Assembly (NCBI RefSeq): GCF_014646695.1
Contig: NZ_BMNT01000054.1
Location: forward strand, 1-46,377
DNA from: Sphaerisporangium melleum
GTDB taxonomy: Bacteria; Actinomycetota; Actinomycetes; Streptosporangiales; Streptosporangiaceae
Direction of reading: 5' to 3'
DNA: 46,377 bases
In this document: piece after piece, positions 38,314 to 46,377 of the stretch
How positions within the stretch are numbered: position 1 is the stretch's first letter
How the letters are laid out: each line of letters opens with the position of its first letter
Translations under genes and position numbers: made by a program
Notes under the pieces: model-generated
Database searches by the model: none
What the model was told of the DNA's origin: nothing
What the model saw: only the letters and a program-made list of their open reading frames with translations

Positions 38314-41310
38314 TCACGGCGCTGGTGTCCGTTCCGCCGGAGTGTCCGCCGCCGCCGGACACCCGTCGGCGCCCTCCGGGACGGAGCTCTCACGGCTCAC
38401 CTCCGGGAGGGGTTGCTCGGTCCAGATGCACTTGCCTTCGGTGGTGTAGCGGGTGCCCCAGCGCTGGGACAGGGCCGCGACCAGTTGGAGACCGCGTCCC
38501 CCCTCGTCGGTCTCCGAGGCGCGGCGGATGCGCGGTGTGGTGAGGCTTCCGTCGTAGACCTCGCAGATGAGCGACCGGCTCCGCAGCAGGCGGAGCACGA
38601 TGGGCCCCTTCGCGTGGCGGACCACGTTCCCGATCAGCTCGCTGGCCAGCAGTTCGGTGGTCGTCGACAGGTCCGTGAGGTCCCAGGCCGACAACTGCTC
38701 GCGGATGTGCCGCCGCGCCGCGCCGGCGGCCCGCGGGTCCTCGGGCAGGTGCCAGGAGGCCATGTCCTGCGGGGCGAACGATCGCACGCGCGTGATGAGC
38801 AGGGCGGCGTCGTCGTAGGACTCCAGGTCGGAGGGGAGCAGGGCGCCGGTGACGGCGTCGCACAGCAGCTCCGTCCCCGCGTCACAGGTCTGCCCGGAGA
38901 TCCGCGGCCAGGAGTCGGCGAGGGTCGCGGCGAGCTTGGCCATGCCGCTTTCCAGGTCGCACTTGGGGGACTCGACCAGGCCGTCGGTGTACATCACGAG
39001 CAGGTCGCCGTCGGGCATGTGCACGTCGAAGGTCTCGAAGGGCGGCTCCGCGGCGCCGAGCGGCGGGTTGGGCGGCATGTCGGGGAAGTAGGTGGTGCCG
39101 TCCGGGTGGACGACGGCCGGCGGCGGGTGGCCGGCGCCGGCGAGGGTGCAGACGCGGGTGCCGGGGTCGTAGATCGCGTACAGGCAGGTGGCGTAGGAGT
39201 CGTCCCCCAGGCCGGCGACGAGTTCGTTGAGGTGGAAGAGGATCTCCTCGGGCGGCAGTTCGAGGTTGGCCAGAGTGTGCAGGGCCGTGCGCAGGCGTCC
39301 CATGGTCACGGCCTCGGGCACCCCGTGGCCCATCACGTCGCCGATGACGAGCGCCACCCGGTCGGCGGACAGGGGGATGATGTCGTACCAGTCGCCGCCG
39401 ACCTCCATCTCCTTGCCGGCGGGCAGGTAGCGGGCGGCGGCGGTGACCGCGGGCAGCGACGGGAGCCGGCGGGGCAGCAGGCCGCGCTGCAGTTCCTGGG
39501 CGTGGGCGTGCTCGGCCTCGTACAGCCGGGCGCGTTCCAGGGCGTGGGCGACCAGGCCGCTGATCGCGTTGAGCAGCGTGGCCTCCTCGTCGGTGAACCG
39601 GCGCGGCCTGCTGAAGCCGAGGATGCAGCAGCCGACCCGGTGGTCGGAGGCGATCAGCGGCAGGATGCTCCACGCCCGTTTCCCGCTCACGGCGAGGATC
39701 TCGCCGAAGTCGGGGAACACGCTGAGGTACTCCTCGGGGGAGCAGATGAAGACCGGGGCGCCGCTCTCCAGCGCCTGGATGACGGGAGGGATGTCGGCGG
39801 GGTTGCGCGACTCCACCGTCTCGATGCACGCCTGGGAGTAGCCGACCGAGCCGATCGAGCGCAGGATGTTGTTCTCGATCCGGTAGACGATCAGCCCGGT
39901 CGCGTCGAACAGCGACGACAGCCGGGCGGCGCTGACGTTCACGACGTCGTGCATGGTGAGGGCCGAGGCGAGCGCGCTGGTCAGCTCGCCGATGCGGGCC
40001 GCGCGTTCGGCCGCCGTACGCGCGGCGGCGCTCTGCTCGGCCTCCTGCGCCCGCTTCTCGGTGACGTCGGTGATGAAGATCGCCAGCCCCTCGGGCACCG
40101 GGATCAGGCGCACGTGGTAGCAGCGGCCGCTGGTCGGCCATTGGACGTCGTGGTCGGTCGGTGTCCCTTCGTCCAGGGCGCGACGGCAGCGGCCCTCGAG
40201 ATCGGGCGTGATGATGGCCGGCAGCTCCCACAGGACGCGTCCGAGCGGCTTCTCACCGGGGCCGAGGAGTCGTTCGGCCTCCAGGTTGAGGAAAGTGATC
40301 TTGCCGTGCTCGTTCAGCGCGATGAAGCCGTCGCTCATGTGCCACAGGGCGCGGCCGACCCGGTCGAGGGCCACGCGGGCCTCGGTGGTGTCCCACAGCG
40401 TGCCGATCAGATGGGCCGGCTCGCCGTGCTCGTCCAGCACGATGCGGGTGCGCACCTGCACCCACCGGAGTTTCTGGTCGGTATGGCAGATGCGGTACTC
40501 GGCGCTGAACATGCTCCTGGCGCGGAGGGCCTCGTCGAGCGCGGCCAGCACCCAAGGCAGGTCTTCGGGGTAGACCATCCTGGTCCAGGTCTCGATCCGG
40601 CCGTCGAAGTCCTCCGGCGAGATGCCGAAGATCGCGCAGGTGGCCTCGCTGCAGAGAAGCCGGCCCGTGGTGATGTCCCAGTCCCAGGTGCCCACCATGA
40701 TCGTGTCGAGTGCCTGCTGGAGCTGCGCGCCCGAGAGCGCGGGGCTCACGCTGCGGGCGGCGGCCGGGGGCCGGCAGGACCCGCGCAGGCGGTCGGCCGC
40801 CCAGCCGGCCGCGGCCTGCAGGAACACCTGCTGGTCTCGCGAGGGCTGACTGGAGTCGACGGTCAGGACGGAGAGCGTGCCGAGCGGGCCGTCGGGGCCG
40901 GGCAGGGGAACGGCGGCCATGCCGGCGACGCTCGGGCAGGGCGGGGCGGGTCCGTTGGAGGTGCGCATCGGCGCCCCGTCCGGCTTGGGGCCGGACCAGG
41001 CGAACGTGCCGGCGCAGATCGCACGGGCGGGTACGGCGGGTTCGTCGCGCTTGATGTTCTCCCACGCCTGGGTGAGGGCGCGGGGCAGACCGGTGGTGAC
41101 CACCAGGTGGAGCGCCCGGTTTCCGGAGGGGCCGCTCATGTGCGCCATGCCGCCCAGGCCGCCGAGCTCGGCGACGGCATGGTCGAGCGCGGCCCGCAGC
41201 GCCTCGGTCGCCGTCAGGTCGTCGCCCATGGCCTCGAGCGCCCGCAGCCGCGCGGCCGCGGAACCGTTCAAGGTTCGCCGTATGTCTAGGGAGTGTTCGT
41301 TCACCGGCAT
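38314..41310 (-). CDS. Multi-sensor SpoIIE-type PP2C phosphatase with anti-sigma-like ATPase domain
   Basis: 998 residues. The order is an N-terminal GAF-like domain (about 20-175), PAS (about 190-315, WDWDITTGRLLCSEATCAIFG), a second PAS (about 320-430), GAF (about 440-610), SpoIIE-type PP2C phosphatase (about 635-850) and a C-terminal HATPase of RsbW type (about 870-975). The phosphatase shows VGGDWYDIIPL, VIGDVMGHG and MYTDGLVES with its metal-binding Asp residues. The ATPase shows ELLASELIGNVVRHAKG and GGRGLQLVAALSQRWG. It would dephosphorylate an anti-sigma-factor antagonist in response to ligand or redox signals, while the kinase-like domain could rephosphorylate or bind it. No cognate STAS or sigma gene lies nearby. 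Confidence 0.93.
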   Translation of the reverse strand: MPVNEHSLDIRRTLNGSAAARLRALEAMGDDLTATEALRAALDHAVAELGGLGGMAHMSGPSGNRALHLVVTTGLPRALTQAWENIKRDEPAVPARAICAGTFAWSGPKPDGAPMRTSNGPAPPCPSVAGMAAVPLPGPDGPLGTLSVLTVDSSQPSRDQQVFLQAAAGWAADRLRGSCRPPAAARSVSPALSGAQLQQALDTIMVGTWDWDITTGRLLCSEATCAIFGISPEDFDGRIETWTRMVYPEDLPWVLAALDEALRARSMFSAEYRICHTDQKLRWVQVRTRIVLDEHGEPAHLIGTLWDTTEARVALDRVGRALWHMSDGFIALNEHGKITFLNLEAERLLGPGEKPLGRVLWELPAIITPDLEGRCRRALDEGTPTDHDVQWPTSGRCYHVRLIPVPEGLAIFITDVTEKRAQEAEQSAAARTAAERAARIGELTSALASALTMHDVVNVSAARLSSLFDATGLIVYRIENNILRSIGSVGYSQACIETVESRNPADIPPVIQALESGAPVFICSPEEYLSVFPDFGEILAVSGKRAWSILPLIASDHRVGCCILGFSRPRRFTDEEATLLNAISGLVAHALERARLYEAEHAHAQELQRGLLPRRLPSLPAVTAAARYLPAGKEMEVGGDWYDIIPLSADRVALVIGDVMGHGVPEAVTMGRLRTALHTLANLELPPEEILFHLNELVAGLGDDSYATCLYAIYDPGTRVCTLAGAGHPPPAVVHPDGTTYFPDMPPNPPLGAAEPPFETFDVHMPDGDLLVMYTDGLVESPKCDLESGMAKLAATLADSWPRISGQTCDAGTELLCDAVTGALLPSDLESYDDAALLITRVRSFAPQDMASWHLPEDPRAAGAARRHIREQLSAWDLTDLSTTTELLASELIGNVVRHAKGPIVLRLLRSRSLICEVYDGSLTTPRIRRASETDEGGRGLQLVAALSQRWGTRYTTEGKCIWTEQPLPEVSRESSVPEGADGCPAAADTPAERTPAP

Positions 41311-41368
41311 ACCCGCCCATCAGCCCGGCGGGACCAGAAGGAGGACGGCCGGGCTCGTAGAGCAGTTT

Positions 41369-41394
41369 CGAGTATATGTGCGACAAATGTCGCA
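41369..41394 (-). promoter_or_regulatory. Candidate promoter with inverted repeat upstream of the SpoIIE-type gene
   Basis: TGCGACA-AA-TGTCGCA (41379-41394) lies just upstream of TATACT (41371-41376, minus strand), a near-perfect -10 box, about 60 bp before the start codon. TTTGTCGCA followed by ACTCG recurs at 42269-42288 in the next intergenic region. This could be an operator overlapping the promoter. Confidence 0.5.
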
Positions 41395-41458
41395 TTAACC
41401 CCAAATCTCGGCCAGTGAAGCCCCAGGTGCGCCGTGGCGCCGAAAGGCGTCCCCCTGA

Positions 41459-41490
41459 GGCGGGGCGAGGCCGTCGGGCCTCGCCCCGCC
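41459..41490 (-). terminator. Stem-loop terminator of the secreted SRPBCC-like gene
   Basis: A perfect 14-bp stem (GGCGGGGCGAGGCC and complement) with a GTCG tetraloop, ending 6 bp beyond the stop codon of the gene at 41497. Confidence 0.85.
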
Positions 41491-41496
41491 GGTTCG

Positions 41497-42147
41497 TCAG
41501 AGCTCGCCGCTCTCGATGGCCTGCTTCAGGGCCGTCTGGGTCTGCTGATGCGACGCGGTGCCGTTGGCGACGGTGAAGTCGATCAGCGCGTCGTCCGCCT
41601 CGAAGGTGAGGCGCTCGGTGACCTTGGTGCTGCCGTCCCGCAGGACGGAGAAGCTGATCCGCTGGTGGGTGACCACGTTGGGCTCCGACCAGGTGTCGGT
41701 CTCGTAGTAGAGCTCGGCGGCGTGGATGCGCTGCTGTGCGTGGGTGTGCAGGCTGATGATCGTTCCCTGGTAGGGGATGTCCTCGATGGCGGTGAGGTTG
41801 ATCAAGCGCGTTCCGCGCTCGCACCAGTCCTTGTGGGTGGCGACGCGCTTGAGGAACGCCGCCCGGCCGATGTGGTTGTTGATGTTGGAGTAAGCCGGGA
41901 AGACCCGCCACGCCGGGGCGTTGATCGTGATGGAGATCGTGCTGGTCTGCCGGCTGCGGCCCGAGCCGGGCGCCGGGGGCGGCGCGGGCTCGGCGAACTT
42001 GTAGGTGTCCCACGCCGTCTGCCACTCCGCCGCCAGTTCGGTGTCGGTCGGCTCGGTGGTGTCGGCGTGGGCGCCGCCGGTGAAGGCGGTGAGCAGGAAG
42101 GCCCCGGCGAGCAGGTGTGTCGCGAGGGCCCGGAAAAGCTTCGTCAC
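41497..42147 (-). CDS. Secreted SRPBCC/START-like protein
   Basis: 216 residues. A signal peptide of about 28 residues (HLLAGAFLLTAFTGGAHA) and a short Pro-rich stretch precede a domain beginning STISITINAPAWRVFPAYSNINNHIGRAAFLKRV. That resembles the strand and helix start of SRPBCC/polyketide-cyclase-like lipid-binding folds. The domain continues with TAIEDIPYQGTIISLHTHAQQRIHAAELYYETDTW and TKVTERLTFEADDALIDFTV. GTG 42147 precedes the signal peptide. An extracellular small-lipid-binding role is plausible but unproven. Confidence 0.7.
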   Translation of the reverse strand: MTKLFRALATHLLAGAFLLTAFTGGAHADTTEPTDTELAAEWQTAWDTYKFAEPAPPPAPGSGRSRQTSTISITINAPAWRVFPAYSNINNHIGRAAFLKRVATHKDWCERGTRLINLTAIEDIPYQGTIISLHTHAQQRIHAAELYYETDTWSEPNVVTHQRISFSVLRDGSTKVTERLTFEADDALIDFTVANGTASHQQTQTALKQAIESGEL

Positions 42148-42623
42148 TTGTGCCTCAATGGGGGTAGTAGGGGCAAGTGCTCTTGTATCTCATGTAAGTG
42201 GCATTTCGCACGTCTCTTGGCTGAAGTGCCGGTACGTGCCGTTTCACCGGAGATGGCACGCTGGGACGTTTGTCGCATATGTGACTCGATGTCGGGATCG
42301 TGAGAGCGGGCGACCCGGGTGGCGGCGCCTCCGCTCGGGCATCCCCGGCGCGGCGAAACCTTGATGATGAGGGCCGGGCCATGAAGGACGGCGGACATTT
42401 CTCCCTGCCACCCTTCGCTTATTTAAAGAATTCGTCAATTATCCAGGGCCGCTCTGTGCATCGACCGGTGCGGAACAGGGACGGCGTGCCACAGTGGGAG
42501 CGCGCCGCTTCGCGAGCGGTGCGATGTCCGTGGAATTCACGCCGGCGTCGCCGGCGGGCGCCACCGCGCCACGGTGCTCGCCGAATTCCGCCGCTGTGCG
42601 CCGCACACCTGCCGGAGGGCGAA
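42148..42623. other. Divergent intergenic region with lower GC patches
   Basis: No gene is supported; frames opening at 42300 extend the downstream gene without a start signal. The region includes TTTGTCGCATATGTGACTCG (42269-42288), related to the promoter motif of the SpoIIE-type gene, and an AT-rich patch near 42417-42440. Confidence 0.45.
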
Positions 42624-43256
42624 ATGGCGACAGCCGACGACGACGGCCGCCGGAGATCGCGGTGGACGCGCCTCGCCGTGCCGGTGCTCACCGGAACCGC
42701 CATGATCCTCATCGTCTCCGCGATCGGGTACTCCGCGACGACGGGCACCGGCCGTTCCTCGCCTCCTGTGCTCCCGTCCGCCGCCGCGCCGGTCTGCGAC
42801 CAGCCCCCGACCCTGGCGCTGGTGCGGCCGGGCGGTGGCCCCATCACCTTCCCGCAGGTCTCGTACGCGATCGACCACTCGGGCGGCCGGCCGCGCATCG
42901 ATCTCGCCGGAAGCTATCAGGGAGTCATCGACGAGGGGAAACGCGTCGCCGTGATCGTGCGCGGCGAGCCCGGCTCGTACGACTCGGCGGCGGGCGGCCA
43001 TCCGGGCGAGGGCCGCTTCTACTACCAGCGGGAGATCCAGGTGGACGAGCAGGCCGGTTGCTGGACCGCGCTCTCGCTCAGCCCCGCGCTCTCACTGAGC
43101 CCTGCCTACCACGGGCCGGACGGGCCGTTGTGGCACATCTACCTGGTCCTGGTCCCGGCCGACTTCGCGGTCACCTCGGTCTCGGCGCGCGGCCACGTGG
43201 AGGACGCCGTCTTCGGCTCCCTGGAGGTGCTCGCCGACTTCCTGGTCGGCGGCTGA
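42624..43256 (+). CDS. Membrane-anchored extracytoplasmic protein, unknown function
   Basis: 210 residues. A basic cytoplasmic N-terminus and one transmembrane helix (LAVPVLTGTAMILIVSAIGYSA, about 17-38) precede an extracytoplasmic domain. Two Cys are visible (VCDQPP and GCWTAL), along with a strand-rich GSYQGVIDEGKRVAVIVRGEPGSYDS core, FYYQREIQVDEQ and LWHIYLVLVPADFAV. ALSLSP is repeated. GGAGG lies 5 nt before ATG 42624. I do not recognise the family. Confidence 0.75.
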   Translation: MATADDDGRRRSRWTRLAVPVLTGTAMILIVSAIGYSATTGTGRSSPPVLPSAAAPVCDQPPTLALVRPGGGPITFPQVSYAIDHSGGRPRIDLAGSYQGVIDEGKRVAVIVRGEPGSYDSAAGGHPGEGRFYYQREIQVDEQAGCWTALSLSPALSLSPAYHGPDGPLWHIYLVLVPADFAVTSVSARGHVEDAVFGSLEVLADFLVGG

Positions 43257-43414
43257 CGAGCGGTCGTCTCCCGGTAATCAACCTCGTTGTTATCATTTGT
43301 CGGCAAATTGCCCGGAGTGGAATCCCCGCTTTTCTCTTATTGTCCCTTTTTCTCGTGACGAGTCGCGGCGAAGGGTAGGAAGCTAGCGTCAACCGCCGCT
43401 TTCAAGGGGGCCAT

Positions 43415-43717
43415 ATGATCAGGACACTCCACAGAATGGGCATCCGGTCCGGCATGATGTACACGGCCGGCATCATTTCCGTCGGGGCGTCGTTCGCCTC
43501 GTGGGTGCTCTCCAAAGAGGTCGAGCAGGACATCGCCCGTGCCGACCGGTGGGGCCTGTTCATCGGCGAGTGGGCGCCGACCTTCTTCGCCATGGGGGTC
43601 GCGCTCCGCATCGAGGAGACCCGCTCCGAGCTCATCGCCGGGCACCCCGAGGAGGAGATGCGCCGGGAGGAGCGCATGGGCCGCCGCATGGGCGGGCGGA
43701 TGACCGAGCGGGTGTAA
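43415..43717 (+). CDS. Small two-helix membrane protein
   Basis: 100 residues. Two hydrophobic segments (MMYTAGIISVGASFASWVL at about 14-32 and LFIGEWAPTFFAMGVAL at about 48-64) are followed by a charged, Met/Arg-rich cytoplasmic tail (EEEMRREERMGRRMGGRM). AAGGGGG lies just upstream of ATG 43415. No family recognised. The upstream gap contains an AT-rich patch (43276-43345) likely to be its promoter. Confidence 0.75.
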   Translation: MIRTLHRMGIRSGMMYTAGIISVGASFASWVLSKEVEQDIARADRWGLFIGEWAPTFFAMGVALRIEETRSELIAGHPEEEMRREERMGRRMGGRMTERV

Positions 43718-43767
43718 GCGGGCCCGGCCGGCCGTACGACGTCGTCTCCGCGGCCCGTACGACGGCA

Positions 43768-43809
43768 GCGGCCGGTCGCGCACCCTCGGCAGGGTGCGCG
43801 ACCGGCCGC
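43768..43809. terminator. Strong bidirectional terminator
   Basis: A perfect 19-bp stem (GCGGCCGGTCGCGCACCCT and complement) with a CGGC tetraloop lies between convergent genes ending at 43717 and 43869. It is the strongest hairpin in the window. Confidence 0.88.
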
Positions 43810-43868
43810 GCGTGCGCCGTACCACTTGTGACCGCCGGCGGGGCGTCGCCCCGCGATGCCGGGATCGG

Positions 43869-45194
43869 TCAGGAGAGCGTGACGTACTTGCGGGGCCGCA
43901 GGGCCTGGATGCGCAGTGCGGTCAGCGCGGCGGCCCGGCCCGCGGCGGTGAGGACGAGCGGGCCGTCCGGCTCGGCCTCCTCGGCCGTGGACGCCGCGCG
44001 CGCGTCCGGGCCCGGGGCGTGGCACAGGTGCAGCGCCTCCAGCCGGTCACGCAGCTCCCCGAGGGGCCCCGCCACGTCGGCCGGGGTGGCGGTGCGCCAG
44101 CCCTCGCCGGCGACCACCTCGGCGACGCGTTCGGCGAGCGGATCGGGCGGCAGGCCACCCACGTCCACCAGCAGCATCAGGCCGACCTCGCGTACCGACA
44201 TCTGCACCTCGCGCTCGCCCGCCGCGGGGGTCAGCAGGGCGGGCGCCGCCGCCTGCCACAGGGCGGCCGGGTCGTCCAGCAACCGGCGCCCGGCGGGCGT
44301 GATCAGCAGCGCGCCCTCGGTGCGGACCACCGCGCGCATCTCACGCTCGGCGATGCGGCGCAGGACGCGCAACGCGGCCACTCCGCCCGCCGGCCAGCCG
44401 AACCGCTCGGCCGCCGCGTCGGCGACCGGGACCGCGATGTTGTGCCGCCGGGTGAGGGCCACCCCGCCGGGCTCCGCCGCCGTCTCCAGCAGCCAGCGCA
44501 GGGCAGGGAAGTGCCGTCCCTCGGGCGCCGCGATCGGCGCGTGCAGGCGCACCTCGAACGGCTGGGCCAGCTCGCGGCGGGCGGCGCCCCGGCCGAGCAC
44601 CCAGCGGTTGAGCCGCTCGCCGTGCACGCGGCCCACCCAGTTGTCGCCGCCCAGCTCGGTGCGCGGGGCGGTCAGCCAGCGGCGGGTCAGCGCCTCGGCC
44701 TGGGCCTTCCACGCGTTCGCCGCGGGCCGCAGCTCCCCGGAGACGACGGCGAGCTCCAGCGCCGCCGAGCAGGCGATGTGGGCCCCCATCTCCTCGGGCC
44801 CCATGATCGAGCTCCAGTGCAGCTCGGGCACGTCGGGCGGCAGCACGCCCGTGGCGTTCAGCGCCCGCTGGTAGGCGGCCATCCCGGCCTCCTCGCCGTC
44901 GCGGGCGTAGGCGCGCAGGATGCGCGTGGTGGACGGGGACGAGCACAGCGCGGCGTAGCGTTCCATGCCGCCGAGCCGCAGCAGCCGGCCCAGCGCCCGG
45001 GCCAGGTCGCCGTGGTCGCCGGTCACCTTCAACGGGAGGGTGTACCAGAGGAACTCGCACACATCGAGCTGGGTGATCGTCTCTAACGGCTCGCCGCCGG
45101 TCAGCCACTCCACGGCGATCCTCGCGTCGTCCGCCGCCTCCGGGTCGGAACGCTCGAGCTCGGTGAGGAGCGCGGCGACGTCGGGTGCGGGCAT
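43869..45194 (-). CDS. Unrecognised 441-residue actinobacterial protein
   Basis: The protein is Ala/Leu/Arg-rich and mostly helical, with no signal peptide or membrane segment. Visible blocks are VCEFLWYTLPLKV, ALGRLLRLGGMERYAALCSSPSTTRILRAY, HWSSIMGPEEMGAHIACSAALELA and RREGALLI-like strands (RTEGALLITPAGRRLLDDP) resembling winged-helix units seen in large bacterial proteins. A repeat of the form LxLTxAGRAAALTALRI closes it. ATG 45194 is chosen over 45257 because sequence before it is low complexity. I do not assign a function. Confidence 0.6.
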   Translation of the reverse strand: MPAPDVAALLTELERSDPEAADDARIAVEWLTGGEPLETITQLDVCEFLWYTLPLKVTGDHGDLARALGRLLRLGGMERYAALCSSPSTTRILRAYARDGEEAGMAAYQRALNATGVLPPDVPELHWSSIMGPEEMGAHIACSAALELAVVSGELRPAANAWKAQAEALTRRWLTAPRTELGGDNWVGRVHGERLNRWVLGRGAARRELAQPFEVRLHAPIAAPEGRHFPALRWLLETAAEPGGVALTRRHNIAVPVADAAAERFGWPAGGVAALRVLRRIAEREMRAVVRTEGALLITPAGRRLLDDPAALWQAAAPALLTPAAGEREVQMSVREVGLMLLVDVGGLPPDPLAERVAEVVAGEGWRTATPADVAGPLGELRDRLEALHLCHAPGPDARAASTAEEAEPDGPLVLTAAGRAAALTALRIQALRPRKYVTLS

Positions 45195-45327
45195 GCCTCG
45201 CAGTCTGCCGTATAGGGCCGGGCCCTGACGACGACCACCGCCACGGACGATTTCCACGTCACCTACCTGTAAGACCAGTACGAGCAGAAGGGCTGGGTTG
45301 TAGCGATCGGGGAGTCATGTCCGCGGG

Positions 45328-46377
45328 TCATATCCAGCGGTCGAGCAGCATGCGCCGGTGCCAATCGTCGTAGGGGATGATCTCGGCCGAGATGACGGGG
45401 TACAGCCACCAGAAGTTAATCAGGGCCACGAGCACGAAGGCACCGGAAAGCGCGGCTCCGAAGACCCTCCGCCTCGCCGGGACGCTGCCCGCGGGCCCGA
45501 TGACCAGGCCGACGACCAGGGTCAGCGCGAGGATCATGAACGGGATCATCGGCGCGGTGTAGAACAGGAACATCGTCCGGTTGTCGGCGATCGCGTAGTA
45601 GAACCAGGGCAGCCACCCGACGGCGTAGGTCAGCAGCACCGCGCCCGCCCGCCAGTCACGCGTGGAGACGTACCACGCGACCAGCGCGACCAGGGCGGCG
45701 AAGCCGGCGTACCAGATGACCGGGGTGCCGACTCCGAGCACGGCCTGCGAGCAGCGGTCCGACCCGCATCCGGTGGTGGGGCTCTCGTAGAAGAACGCGA
45801 CCGGCCGCAGCAGCAGCGGCCACTGCCAGGGCTGTGACTGGTACGGGTGGCTCTGGGTCAGGCCGGTGTGGAAGCCGAGGACCTGCAGCTGGTAGTTCAG
45901 CCACGACCCGGCGGAGTTGAAGATGAAGTAGACCCAGCCGCCGGAGGTGGCCTGCGCCCAGTTGCGGCCCCAGCCGTAGGGGGAGGCGAACCAGCCGGCC
46001 CAGGTGGCCACGAAGGTCAGGGCGGGCGCGGCGGCGACGGCGACCAGGCCGGTGGGCAGGTCGTGGCGGAGCATCCCGCCGTACGGGCGGCGCAGGCCGA
46101 TCGCCCGCCGTGCTCCGGCGTCCCAGAGCAGGGTCATGACGGCGAAGGCGACCAGGAAGAAGATGCCGCTCCACTTGACGGCGCACGCCGCGCCGAGGCA
46201 GACGCCGGCGGCGATCCGCCAGGGGCGCATGCCCAGCCAGGGGCCGCCGGGGGAGTCGGTGGTGGCGTTCTCGTACCAGGTGACCAGGCGGGCCCGGCTC
46301 GCGTCCCGGTCGACGACCAGGCAGGCGAACCCGGCCAGCACCCAGAACATCAGGAACACGTCCAGCAGAGCGGTGCG
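45328..46377 (-). CDS. pmt: Polyprenol-phosphate-mannose protein O-mannosyltransferase, C-terminal part
   Basis: Integral membrane GT39 enzyme that transfers mannose to Ser/Thr of exported proteins. The window holds about 350 C-terminal residues; the N-terminus is beyond the edge, and the frame is open to 46377. The sequence shows LLDVFLMFWVLAGFACLVVDRD (a conserved early luminal-membrane region) and GACAVKWSGIFFLVAF. The luminal loop is SYQSQPWQWPLLLRPVAFFYES-like (here SHPYQSQPWQWPLLL). Several C-terminal membrane helices and a short tail follow (PYDDWHRRMLLDRWI). In M. tuberculosis the orthologue Rv1002c also follows the ruc-glpR block. Confidence 0.93.
   Translation of the reverse strand, partial: RTALLDVFLMFWVLAGFACLVVDRDASRARLVTWYENATTDSPGGPWLGMRPWRIAAGVCLGAACAVKWSGIFFLVAFAVMTLLWDAGARRAIGLRRPYGGMLRHDLPTGLVAVAAAPALTFVATWAGWFASPYGWGRNWAQATSGGWVYFIFNSAGSWLNYQLQVLGFHTGLTQSHPYQSQPWQWPLLLRPVAFFYESPTTGCGSDRCSQAVLGVGTPVIWYAGFAALVALVAWYVSTRDWRAGAVLLTYAVGWLPWFYYAIADNRTMFLFYTAPMIPFMILALTLVVGLVIGPAGSVPARRRVFGAALSGAFVLVALINFWWLYPVISAEIIPYDDWHRRMLLDRWI

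Noticed and set aside
38413-41289. A 958-residue plus-strand ORF opposite the SpoIIE-type gene
   Set aside because: It is a shadow of the PAS/GAF/PP2C coding strand, with no domain or start signal.

Overview
The window is high-GC DNA with many GTG starts, back-to-back leaderless-looking promoters and a syntenic block that is recognisable in actinobacteria. SepX/GlpR, an LCP ligase, a protein O-mannosyltransferase, a multi-domain SpoIIE-type phosphatase, TTA codons in a few accessory genes and an NRPS cluster point to a filamentous, spore-forming actinomycete. A Streptosporangiales-like genome is my guess, not something shown by the sequence.

Region 1 (about 171-11274) is a conserved housekeeping island. 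It runs mtnP, a zinc-ribbon chaperone of the FmdB/Ruc family under a CIRCE-like operator, a degenerate 124-bp tandem repeat array, a K+/H+-type antiporter, an LCP ligase, 5-formyl-THF cyclo-ligase, galU, glp (moeA), moaC, mogA, rimJ and sepX/glpR. The order ruc / 5-FCL / galU / moeA1 / rimJ / glpR, with pmt at the far right edge, parallels Rv0991c-Rv1002c of Mycobacterium tuberculosis. About 34 kb of accessory DNA lies here between sepX and pmt.

Region 2 (11334-22916) holds small accessory units: a secreted alpha/beta hydrolase divergent from a NarL-type two-component system that shares a clear inverted-repeat operator; a DUF5997-like protein divergent from a LysR substrate-binding domain that lacks its DNA-binding domain; an MFS/GNAT pair; a CGNR-type regulator; an SDR-MerR operon with a textbook MerR promoter; an Ntn-type C45 hydrolase; tRNA-Ala(CGC); an APH-like kinase; and a small membrane protein.

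Region 3 (22979-about 33300) is a three-gene biosynthetic operon on the minus strand: a PLP fold-type II enzyme, a membrane desaturase-like protein, and a 2,662-residue protein with the order A-PCP-C-A-PCP-TE-MFS. The peptide assembly line and its likely exporter are one polypeptide. The thioesterase carries Cys instead of Ser at its nucleophile, and the second adenylation domain has an ornithine-like specificity code. This is the most unusual system in the window.

Region 4 (33382-46377) has a secreted SGNH esterase, a sulfotransferase, an HTH-TM-WD40 protein with two TTA codons, several small secreted or membrane proteins of unknown function, a GAF/PAS/PP2C/ATPase phosphatase, an unrecognised 441-residue protein, and the C-terminal part of protein O-mannosyltransferase running off the edge. 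Several strong stem-loop terminators separate these units. No CRISPR array, rRNA or insertion sequence was seen.
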